The notes beneath the pieces are model-generated. The model made no database searches. It saw only the letters and a list, made by a program, of their open reading frames with translations, and was not told where the DNA came from. A stretch of 53,729 nucleotides of DNA from Helicobacteraceae bacterium. GTDB lineage: Bacteria > Campylobacterota > Campylobacteria > Campylobacterales > Sulfurimonadaceae. This document shows, in pieces, positions 26,156 through 33,592 of this stretch. Positions within the stretch are counted from its first letter, which is position 1. Each line of letters begins with the position of its first letter. The stretch covers positions 1 to 53,729 of the forward strand of contig JAMOSG010000022.1 of assembly GCA_027063225.1 (NCBI GenBank). Reading direction: 5' to 3'. The position numbers were made by a program, and so were the translations under genes.

Positions 26156-27301
26156 CTAAAAAACCATAATCGCAGGTTTTTGCACCTTTTGTGCTATTTT
26201 TTGTAATTTTTTAAGTGTTGTTGTAATAACTTTTTGAGTTGGGAGTGTTGCATGGGAAATAAGTGCCACTTTTGTGTTTAAATCTATATCTAACTCTTTT
26301 GCTTTTTCTACAATCTCTTTTGCACGACTCAGCCCCATAAGTACAACAATACGACGTTTTTTATTTTTAAGTTGCTCTACCCACTCTACATTCACTCTGT
26401 TGTGTTTTAAATGAGCTGAAACAATGAGCAAACTATCTTTTTGCTCTCTAAACGTCAAAGGTATATTTGCCATTGTTGGAGCACTAAAAGCACTACTTAA
26501 GCCTTCAACTATCTCTACGTCAATACCAACTTTTGTAGCTTCAAGGTACTCCTCATACCCTCTTGCAAAAAGGTATGGATGTCCCCCTTTTAACCTTCCA
26601 ACAATCTTCCCTTTTTGTGTATATTTTAAAATAAGCTCATTAATCTCTTCTTGAGTTTTGTAGTGTTTGCCCTTTTCTTTTCCCACAAAAACTTTTTTGC
26701 ACCCTTTTGGTAAAAACTCTAAAACATCATCACCCACAAGATGGTCATAAAGAACAACATCTAATATTCGTAATGTTTTGTATGCTTTAAGTGTTAAAAG
26801 TTCTGCATCTCCAGCACCACAACCAATTAAAAAAAGCTTTCCTGTTTTTTTATAAATTTGCTTATACGATAACGCTCTATCTACCTCAAAACTATTAGGC
26901 AAAATCTTCTCTATCCTATCACGAACCACTTGTGTTAAACGTGGAGATGCTCCAGAGCTTGATACTAAAATTTTTAATGTATCATTTTGCACTAAACTTC
27001 CAAAATAAAAATCACATAGTTTTGGGTTATCTACCACATTTAAAAGATAACTTTTCTTTTTTAGAAGTTTTTTTGTTACTTTTTTATTGCCTGTTGCATC
27101 TATAACAACATCAAACCCTTTTGTATCTTTTTTTTGAAATTTTTTCTTTTTTACTTGAAAAGGAAAATTCTCTACTACATCTTTTGCAATAATTTTAAAT
27201 TTTATTTTATTTTGCTTTAACACTTTTGCTTTTTGCAATGCTACACTTCCAGCACCCACAATAAGCACCTTTTTTGGTTTTAAAACTATTGGTAAACTCA
27301 C
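26156..27301 (-). CDS. cysG: Sirohaem synthase-like fusion (precorrin-2 dehydrogenase plus uroporphyrinogen-III methyltransferase)
   Basis: Two domains for sirohaem synthesis. Residues about 1-150 form a Met8/CysG N-terminal domain with the NAD-binding motif VLIVGAGSVALQKAK, acting as precorrin-2 dehydrogenase/ferrochelatase. Residues about 155-381 form the SUMT domain: LIGCGAGDAELLTLKA, the LYDHLVGDDVL block and RLKGGHPYLFARGYEE. The last differs from the usual GGDPF by His for Asp and Tyr for Phe. At 381 aa it is shorter than E. coli CysG (457 aa). It is the last gene of the S4-trpD-tsaE-lptB-rpoN-cysG run, 15 bases after rpoN. Confidence 0.9.
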   Translation of the reverse strand: MSLPIVLKPKKVLIVGAGSVALQKAKVLKQNKIKFKIIAKDVVENFPFQVKKKKFQKKDTKGFDVVIDATGNKKVTKKLLKKKSYLLNVVDNPKLCDFYFGSLVQNDTLKILVSSSGASPRLTQVVRDRIEKILPNSFEVDRALSYKQIYKKTGKLFLIGCGAGDAELLTLKAYKTLRILDVVLYDHLVGDDVLEFLPKGCKKVFVGKEKGKHYKTQEEINELILKYTQKGKIVGRLKGGHPYLFARGYEEYLEATKVGIDVEIVEGLSSAFSAPTMANIPLTFREQKDSLLIVSAHLKHNRVNVEWVEQLKNKKRRIVVLMGLSRAKEIVEKAKELDIDLNTKVALISHATLPTQKVITTTLKKLQKIAQKVQKPAIMVF

Positions 27302-27316
27302 TTTTTTCCTTTAAAA

Positions 27317-28591
27317 CTATCTCTCTAATTGGTATAATTTTTTACGCTCACTTGAACCTGCAATATTGAGCTGTTTTCTATATTTTGCGATAGTTCGACG
27401 CACCATTTTTACTTTAAATTTATCTTGAATAAGCTCTAAAAGTTTTACATCACTTAAAGGTTTAGCCCTATTTTCTTGTTTAATAAGTGAAACTAAAAAC
27501 TCTTTAATAGCTGCATTACTTACATCTTCATCTATCGCAGTTGTAAAAAACTCTTTCATTGCAAATACACCTCTATCACAAGCGATATATTTATTTGCAA
27601 TTGCACGTGAAATGGTTGAAGGGTTATGCCCAAACTCATCTGCTAATGTTTTTAACGTCAAAGGCATAATAGATCCGCCCGTAAAAAAATCATACTGATA
27701 CTCCACTATCATCAATCCCACTTTATAAAGTGTAGCTTTACGCATCTCTAGTGCATCAACTAAAGATTTTGCCTCTTTTATCTTTTGGGAGATAAACTCA
27801 TGCTCCACACCATAATTACTATCTATATGAATTGTTGGGTAATACGCATCATTGAGTTTTACTTCAATATTATTATCTGCATCAAAATATATCATCAAAT
27901 CTGGAATAATCTCTAAAGAATCTTCCAAATAATCGATAGCCGGTGGGTTTTTAAAAGAAGAGATCACACGCATAACTTCACTAAAATGCTCTTCATTTGA
28001 GTAGTTATGAATATTTTCTAAATCTTGTATTATTTGTACAGCCAAGGAGTAAGCTTGAGTTGTAATATCTGAGTTTTCAAGTTGAAATAAAAATGACTCT
28101 GCTAAATTTTTTGCTGCAATGCCTACTGGTTCAACATAAATAAAACGTTTTCTAATCTTCTCAAACTCTGCTAAAGAGAGCTTATTTTCTTTACAAAAGC
28201 TCTCCACTTCATCATCTTCAAAATACCCATTTTCATCTAAATTTTCAACAATAAAAAGTGCAACTTTTTGTGAAACAGGTGTTGGAAAAAGTGGAGCTTG
28301 AAGTTGTTCATCTAAAACATCATAGAGCGATTTTTTTCCAACCGTTAAAGCTTCTATTTTTTCTGTTCTAGAATTACTAATATTTCCTAAAAGTACCTTT
28401 TTAGGGAGTTTTTTTTCATAATCTTGCTCATACCCAGATTCAACTTCTACAACAGGATTCGCCTCTACAAATGGACTCATAGCCTCATTTAAATCACTTA
28501 AACTTGCATGTAAAATTGGAAGCCAATTACGTAAAGTGTTTGAAAGTTTATGTTTAGTCTCAACTGTTTGAGTTTGACGAAGTTGTGCCAT
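27317..28591 (-). CDS. rpoN: RNA polymerase sigma-54 factor
   Basis: Alternative sigma factor for -24/-12 promoters; in Campylobacterota it drives flagellar rod, ring and hook genes together with FlgR/FlgS. The 424-residue protein has a Gln/Leu-rich N-terminal activator-interacting region (MAQLRQTQTVETKHKLSNTL), a core-binding region, a helix-turn-helix (TLKTLADEFGHNPSTISRAI) and the RpoN box (RRTIAKYRK) near residue 402-410. It lies 3 bases after lptB in a long operon. This window also has an flgS candidate and a sigma-54 promoter before flgH. Confidence 0.97.
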   Translation of the reverse strand: MAQLRQTQTVETKHKLSNTLRNWLPILHASLSDLNEAMSPFVEANPVVEVESGYEQDYEKKLPKKVLLGNISNSRTEKIEALTVGKKSLYDVLDEQLQAPLFPTPVSQKVALFIVENLDENGYFEDDEVESFCKENKLSLAEFEKIRKRFIYVEPVGIAAKNLAESFLFQLENSDITTQAYSLAVQIIQDLENIHNYSNEEHFSEVMRVISSFKNPPAIDYLEDSLEIIPDLMIYFDADNNIEVKLNDAYYPTIHIDSNYGVEHEFISQKIKEAKSLVDALEMRKATLYKVGLMIVEYQYDFFTGGSIMPLTLKTLADEFGHNPSTISRAIANKYIACDRGVFAMKEFFTTAIDEDVSNAAIKEFLVSLIKQENRAKPLSDVKLLELIQDKFKVKMVRRTIAKYRKQLNIAGSSERKKLYQLER

Positions 28592-28594
28592 AGC

Positions 28595-29317
28595 TTAGAG
28601 TTTAAACCCTTCCCCTAAATAGTGTGTACGTACATCTTCATTATGTGCAATCTCATCACTTGTTCCACTTGCTAAAAGTGAACCAGATTTAATAACATAC
28701 GCTCTATCACAAACATCAAGAGTTTCACGAACATTATGGTCAGTTATAAGCACACCAATATCATACTCCACTAATGCACGTGTAATATTTTGAATATCTC
28801 TTACAGCAATAGGATCAACCCCTGCAAAAGGCTCATCTAACAGTAAAAATTTTGGACTATTCACAAGTGCACGTGCAATCTCTACACGACGACGCTCCCC
28901 ACCACTGAGGCTTATCCCTTTTCTATAACGAATTGGCTCAATGTTAAACATATCTAAAAGCTCAAGTATCCTTTTTTCTTGTGCAGCTTGCCCTTTTATA
29001 GAGCGTTGCGCTGCTACCATTAAATTATCTTCTACACTTAAATCTTTAAATATTGAAGCCTCTTGTGGTAAGTATCCAATCCCTTTAATAGCACGTTGAT
29101 GTAAAGGCATTTTAGAGATATCTTCCCCATCAAAAAACACCTCTCCAGCAGTTGCTTCTACAAGTCCACAAATCATATAAAAAGTGGTTGTTTTTCCTGC
29201 TCCATTTGGACCTAAAAGCCCAACAACTTCCCCACTTTTTACTTCAAGACTCATATTTTTTACAATCTCTAAAGTTTTAATCTGCTTTTTTAAACCAACT
29301 GCTTTTAGTGTGTGCAT
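28595..29317 (-). CDS. lptB: LPS export ABC transporter ATPase LptB
   Basis: ATPase that powers lipopolysaccharide extraction from the inner membrane with LptFG. The 240-residue protein has Walker A ([12 protein letters not shown]), signature [15 protein letters not shown], Walker B ([16 protein letters not shown]) and the H-loop ([10 protein letters not shown]). The YLGEGF-type end (HYLGEGFKL) is diagnostic of LptB. It overlaps tsaE by 13 bases and is followed immediately by rpoN, a conserved order in Campylobacterota. Confidence 0.96.
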   Translation of the reverse strand: MHTLKAVGLKKQIKTLEIVKNMSLEVKSGEVVGLLGPNGAGKTTTFYMICGLVEATAGEVFFDGEDISKMPLHQRAIKGIGYLPQEASIFKDLSVEDNLMVAAQRSIKGQAAQEKRILELLDMFNIEPIRYRKGISLSGGERRRVEIARALVNSPKFLLLDEPFAGVDPIAVRDIQNITRALVEYDIGVLITDHNVRETLDVCDRAYVIKSGSLLASGTSDEIAHNEDVRTHYLGEGFKL

Positions 29318-29715
29318 ATTTCATACTCTCTTTTATTGTCTGCTATTTTTTTTATTTTTAGTGTTACAACATCAATACCAACACTCTCTAAAAGCTCCAC
29401 TAAAGTTTCATCACCCCACTCCACAAAATGTAAAGCATCTTTTTCTAACTCCTCTAACATTCCAAGAGATAAAAAATGCTCCAAACCATGATTGTAAATA
29501 TCGTAATGAAAAATTTTATCTGCATAATTTTGTTGCAATGAAAATGTTGGCGATGTTACTTCATCTTCTATTCCAAGATATTTAGCTACATATTGCACAA
29601 ATGTTGTTTTTCCAGCTGCTAAATCACCCTCTAAAATAACAACACCACTTGAAATAGTTTCTAAAAGTGCCTCAACAACTTTATTTAATTCCTCTAATCC
29701 TACAACAAACTTCAT
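29305..29715 (-). CDS. tsaE: tRNA t6A-modification ATPase TsaE
   Basis: ATPase that cooperates with TsaB, TsaD and TsaC in making N6-threonylcarbamoyladenosine in tRNAs. The 136-residue protein has Walker A ([20 protein letters not shown]), the [11 protein letters not shown] switch, the HYDIYNHG block and a C-terminal FVEWGDE. Length and order of these motifs are as expected for the family. It overlaps trpD by 4 bases and lptB by 13. Confidence 0.95.
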   Translation of the reverse strand: MKFVVGLEELNKVVEALLETISSGVVILEGDLAAGKTTFVQYVAKYLGIEDEVTSPTFSLQQNYADKIFHYDIYNHGLEHFLSLGMLEELEKDALHFVEWGDETLVELLESVGIDVVTLKIKKIADNKREYEICTH

Positions 29716-30689
29716 AGTTTATTTGATATCTCCACAATCTGCTCTAATTTTCTCTTTGCACGTTTAAGTAAAATAGCCTCACGAGCCATATCTAAACCAT
29801 CTTGTATATCACGTGCAATACCATCTACCATTAACGAAGCTGCTACATTTAACACAACAATATCTCTTTGAGCTTCTGTTGCTTCATTATTTAAAATATT
29901 ATATGTAATTTGTGCATTTTGTTTTACATCTCCACCCAAAATTGCTCCAAGAGGTTGAAGTTTTATACCATACTCTTGTGGATCAATCTCAAACTCATGT
30001 ACAACTCCATCACGAAGTTGTGAAGCGTATGTTACACCACTAAGCCCTATCTCATCCATTCCATCATTTGAACTTACAACAAGAGCAGAGGTTGCTCCAT
30101 TTATTTTTAAAGCTTCTAACATTTTTGGTACAAAAGATTCATCAAAGACACCAAGCATATACTTTGAAATTCCAGCAGGATTTGTAAGTGGTCCTAAGAT
30201 ATTAAAAATTGTTTTATCATCTATACTTTTTCTAACAGGACCAATAAAACGCATTGCAGGGTGATGATTTTGCGCAAACATAAATGTAAAACCACTCTCC
30301 TCTAAAAGTTTTGCACTTTGTTCTAGGTTTAAATCAAGACGAATTCCCAATTCCTCTAGTAAGTCTGCACTTCCACTTTTTGAAGTGATAGAGCGGTTTC
30401 CATGTTTTGCAACGCTAGCTCCACATGAAGCTGCTACAAGTGCCGAAGTGGAAGAGATATTAAAAGAGCCTATTTTATCTCCACCTGTTCCTACAATATC
30501 GATAGATTTTTGACGCAACTCTTCACTAATTGGTAAAGCAATAGCGTGCTGACGCATAACCTCAGCAGCAATTGCAATAGCATTTACAGAAGTGTGCTCA
30601 TCAAGCTTTAGTGCTACTAAAAACTCACGCATAGCCTCATCACTCATTTTATGCTCAAATAGTTGTGTAAAACGCTCTTTATAGTTCAT
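29712..30689 (-). CDS. trpD: Anthranilate phosphoribosyltransferase
   Basis: Second step of tryptophan synthesis: joins anthranilate to phosphoribosyl pyrophosphate. The 325-residue protein has the IVGTGGDKIGSFNISS motif, the KHGNRSITSKSGSADLLE block, and MRFIGPVRKSIDDKTIFNIL followed by GPLTNPAG. It is separate from other trp genes and overlaps the S4 gene by one base (TAATG) and tsaE by four. Confidence 0.95.
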   Translation of the reverse strand: MNYKERFTQLFEHKMSDEAMREFLVALKLDEHTSVNAIAIAAEVMRQHAIALPISEELRQKSIDIVGTGGDKIGSFNISSTSALVAASCGASVAKHGNRSITSKSGSADLLEELGIRLDLNLEQSAKLLEESGFTFMFAQNHHPAMRFIGPVRKSIDDKTIFNILGPLTNPAGISKYMLGVFDESFVPKMLEALKINGATSALVVSSNDGMDEIGLSGVTYASQLRDGVVHEFEIDPQEYGIKLQPLGAILGGDVKQNAQITYNILNNEATEAQRDIVVLNVAASLMVDGIARDIQDGLDMAREAILLKRAKRKLEQIVEISNKL

Positions 30690-30934
30690 TATAGTTCCTT
30701 TACATAGAGGTGTTGAAGAGATTTTGGAGTAGATTTTGTTTGTGGCAGATCTAAAACCTCATACTTTTTAGCTCCAGAGAGGTAGTTAATAGTAATAACA
30801 TCTCCAACAGCAACATTTTTACTAGGTTTTACCACTATATCATTTATAAGCACCACCCCACTACTTAACATATCTTGTGCAATAGAGCGACGTTTTGTAA
30901 TATTTACAGAGTTTAAAAATTTATCGATTCTCAT
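30689..30934 (-). CDS. S4-domain RNA-binding protein
   Basis: Small (81 aa) protein that is nearly all an S4 domain, related to ribosomal S4 and heat-shock protein Hsp15. The RNA-binding turn appears as MRIDKFLNSVNITKRRSIAQ, and VLINDIVVKPSKNVAVGD forms the second strand pair. It probably binds ribosomal RNA or stalled subunits. It is the first gene of the operon leading to trpD and rpoN. The ribosome-binding site GGTAAAG is just upstream. Confidence 0.88.
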   Translation of the reverse strand: MRIDKFLNSVNITKRRSIAQDMLSSGVVLINDIVVKPSKNVAVGDVITINYLSGAKKYEVLDLPQTKSTPKSLQHLYVKEL

Positions 30935-31010
30935 TTGTTTCTTTACCCAAACATTTATTTTTGTTTATTGTAGGGTAAAAAAACTGAAAGAAATGTAAGA
31001 GAGTTCAAAG

Positions 31011-31027
31011 TTGGAACATTTTTTGCA
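31011..31027 (+). promoter_or_regulatory. Sigma-54-like promoter facing into lapD (antisense)
   Basis: TTGGAACATTTTTTGCA reads as TGGAAC-N5-TTGCA with exact GG-N10-GC spacing, very close to the Campylobacterota consensus. It lies in the 121-base gap between the convergent end of lapD and the start of the S4 gene. It points right, so a transcript would start near 31038 and run antisense into the end of lapD. No open frame follows it. Confidence 0.55.
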
Positions 31028-31042
31028 TTAAATAGTGTTTTT

Positions 31043-31071
31043 TTTACAAAAAGGGCTACCCTTCTTGTAAA
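31043..31071. repeat. Hairpin at the lapD stop codon
   Basis: Arms TTTACAAAAAGGG and CCCTTCTTGTAAA pair over 13 positions with one mismatch, around the lapD stop codon (31056-31058). Neither strand shows a clean T-run after it, so it is a possible but imperfect terminator. It is also the first thing a transcript from the sigma-54-like promoter would contain. Confidence 0.5.
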
Positions 31072-32984
31072 AGCTTATCTGTTATTGGACCTTGAAGAGT
31101 TTTAATATGGTAAGATTCTATCTTTTGAAGTTCCTCTTGATCTTTAACAAACGTTGCAATAATCTCAATACCTAAAGAATCGGTAATAAGCTGTAATGCA
31201 TTCATGGAATCTTGCGATTGATCAAGTAAAAAAGCACTATCTGCTTTTAAAAACTGAGGATTTAATTTTTTCAAATAAGTAAAATCGTTAGATTCTCCAG
31301 TAAAAGAGTTAATACCAAAACCAAAACCATACTTTCTAAAAAGCTCTACATAGTGTAAAACAAGAGCTGTATGATGAATTGCCAATGAATCTGAAACTTC
31401 AAAAATCAAATTAAAGCGAAGTTTTTTAGCATACTTTTCAAATAAGAAGCTTAACTCTTCATACCCTTTTTCATCTTTTAAAAATTCATTTGAAATTCTA
31501 ATAGCACAAGAAACACCCTCTAACTCTTTATGCTCTTGCATAAAAAGGTGTTCTAGGACACGAATATACATCTTAGAAACCATGCCAAGATTAATTGCAG
31601 GTGCTATAAAATCACCATAAAAATATTTTTCCTCTTTGTTATCTATTGTAAAAGTCATCACTTTATGAGGAATAGTTTTTTGAGGCACTGTTACAGCATC
31701 CCAAAACTTCAATGCAAAATAGTTATGCTCCATTGCATTTTCTAAAATAGCTCTCCATTGCTCTTTAGCAATCGCTATTTTTGTATCTTTATTTTCAAAA
31801 CAGTGTATATTTTCATGCTCTTTTGCTTTTGCATAAGAAAGTGCACTATCTGCACGTGTTAAAACTTCACCCATCGAATCTGATGGATGGTATCTGTAAA
31901 TTCCTATATTAATAAAAATTTTCTCTTGATTTAACTCATATTTTTCTTGTAATTTAGCAAAAAAAACATTCACTTGTTTTGCTAAATTGCTTGCTTTGTC
32001 TAGCTCACAATCTGGCAATACAAAAGTAAATTCCACCTCATTAACACGAGCTATCACTTTTTCATTATACTCTTTTGTTATATCTTGAAAATACTCTGCT
32101 AATTCAACTAAAATCTCTTCAGCTTTTTGACGCCCAATAGCTTGATTAAGTGCTTCAATACTACTAAGAGCAATAAAAATAACACTTCCCCCATTTGTTT
32201 TATTCTCAAGTGCAATTAAATCTTTAAGTTTTAACATTAAATAGCGTCGATTAAAAAGTTTTGTAACACTATCTTTATACAAAAGCTCTTTATTACGTTG
32301 CAGTGCTTCATTCCCTTTTTGGAAAATCTCTTCAACTTTTTTTACCATTGCATTCATCCCCACTACAACATCTCTAAACTCTGTTGTATAAGGAAGTTTC
32401 TCTTGAACAATAAACTCATTATGTAAAATTGCTTCAGCTTGTTTTTGAATTCTATAAAGTGGTTTTAACATAAAATGAAGCATTACACTTAACATTACAA
32501 GAGCAATAATTAAGAAAATTACAAATAGATAAAGAAGTTTTATAAACATCTTATATAATGTTTTATATATAACACCCGTATCACCTAGAACCTCAACCTC
32601 TCCAGCTATACTCCAGCCACTAGAAACATCAGCTCTTACACTTTTTAAATGTATATCTGTAAAATCTATAAACCACTGAGGCACACCCTCTGGTTGTTCA
32701 TTATCAACTTGCTTATAATCACTATTTCCATCTGCTGAATGGTATACTATCATCTTATAGTACCCACTATCAAATTCTGCATCGATTATACTTGCTATTT
32801 CTACAGAATCATCAACTGCTTCTGAAAGTTTAGACGACAATGCTGATATATTATTAACTGTTGTCTCATAAAGTGATTCTATCATATCTTTTTTAGCAGC
32901 CTGATAGTTTAAAACCATTACTGAAGCAAGCATTACTATAATAATAAACGATATAGCAAGTGCCATTTGCTTAAAAAATGTCAT
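31056..32984 (-). CDS. lapD: LapD-type c-di-GMP receptor with degenerate GGDEF and EAL domains
   Basis: Inner-membrane receptor expected to bind c-di-GMP and sequester the LapG protease. Order: membrane helix (about 10-27), periplasmic LapD/MoxY-type domain to about 147 with Trp124 in SSGWSIAGEVEVLG, second helix (148-170), HAMP, GGDEF domain (about 240-390), EAL domain (about 395-642). Where GGDEF should be there is NEVEF (315-319). The EAL motif region reads HKVMTF instead of an E-A-L core, so neither enzyme activity is likely. A LQGPITD C-terminus keeps the ligand-side pattern. It overlaps lapG by 4 bases, as expected for this pair. Confidence 0.85.
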   Translation of the reverse strand: MTFFKQMALAISFIIIVMLASVMVLNYQAAKKDMIESLYETTVNNISALSSKLSEAVDDSVEIASIIDAEFDSGYYKMIVYHSADGNSDYKQVDNEQPEGVPQWFIDFTDIHLKSVRADVSSGWSIAGEVEVLGDTGVIYKTLYKMFIKLLYLFVIFLIIALVMLSVMLHFMLKPLYRIQKQAEAILHNEFIVQEKLPYTTEFRDVVVGMNAMVKKVEEIFQKGNEALQRNKELLYKDSVTKLFNRRYLMLKLKDLIALENKTNGGSVIFIALSSIEALNQAIGRQKAEEILVELAEYFQDITKEYNEKVIARVNEVEFTFVLPDCELDKASNLAKQVNVFFAKLQEKYELNQEKIFINIGIYRYHPSDSMGEVLTRADSALSYAKAKEHENIHCFENKDTKIAIAKEQWRAILENAMEHNYFALKFWDAVTVPQKTIPHKVMTFTIDNKEEKYFYGDFIAPAINLGMVSKMYIRVLEHLFMQEHKELEGVSCAIRISNEFLKDEKGYEELSFLFEKYAKKLRFNLIFEVSDSLAIHHTALVLHYVELFRKYGFGFGINSFTGESNDFTYLKKLNPQFLKADSAFLLDQSQDSMNALQLITDSLGIEIIATFVKDQEELQKIESYHIKTLQGPITDKLLQEG

Positions 32985-33592
32985 AGTTTCTTCCTTTTCA
33001 TATTTTTTTCAAGTTTTTTCCATTTTTTCGATTTAGCTCCAGTATCTCCATTGATCATTTTAATAACTTTTACTATATCTTTACGTTTTGATGCTGGTAG
33101 CACCAAACGATTATTATTATCTAAAATAAGAATATCACTTCTTTTTTTTGGATGTGATACTTTTAAATAAGAAAGTACCATATGCGAGATTTTTTTTCCA
33201 TGTTTATTTTTATATATAACATAAGTAAACTTTAGTTTATGTGGTTCAACTCCCAAGGCTTTCAGAATATAATATTTTGCAATTGTATAATCTTCACAAT
33301 CACCCATTCCATGACCTAAAAATTCATACAATGTAGCCCAATAATCTCTTACTCCATAAAGTTTAAGATCTGAACGATACTTAATATAATTAATCCATCT
33401 ATTAACAACATTTAATTTCTTTAATTCACTAACATTATGTAAATCTTCTAATAAAACTTTCTCTACTGAAAAAAATCTTTTTTTTGCTTGAACTCCATAT
33501 TTAGCATCTGCTTTTTTTACTACACTTTTTGTAATTAATGCAGCATTAAGTGAACCAAGAAGAAGTAAAAAAGCAAATAATAGTTTCATCAT
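32981..33592 (-). CDS. lapG: LapG-type periplasmic cysteine protease
   Basis: Transglutaminase-like peptidase which, in Pseudomonas, cuts large surface adhesins when c-di-GMP falls. The 203-residue protein has a signal peptide (LLFAFLLLLGSLNA), then RWINYIKYRSDLKLYGVRDY, and the catalytic trio: Cys99 in HGMGDCEDYTIAKYY, His137 in ISHMVL and Asp158 in LILDNNN. Asp98, Glu100 and Asp101 around the cysteine match the calcium-binding positions of LapG. The tail is very lysine-rich. It overlaps lapD by 4 bases and follows uvrA directly. No LapA-like adhesin is in the window. Confidence 0.87.
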   Translation of the reverse strand: MMKLLFAFLLLLGSLNAALITKSVVKKADAKYGVQAKKRFFSVEKVLLEDLHNVSELKKLNVVNRWINYIKYRSDLKLYGVRDYWATLYEFLGHGMGDCEDYTIAKYYILKALGVEPHKLKFTYVIYKNKHGKKISHMVLSYLKVSHPKKRSDILILDNNNRLVLPASKRKDIVKVIKMINGDTGAKSKKWKKLEKNMKRKKL

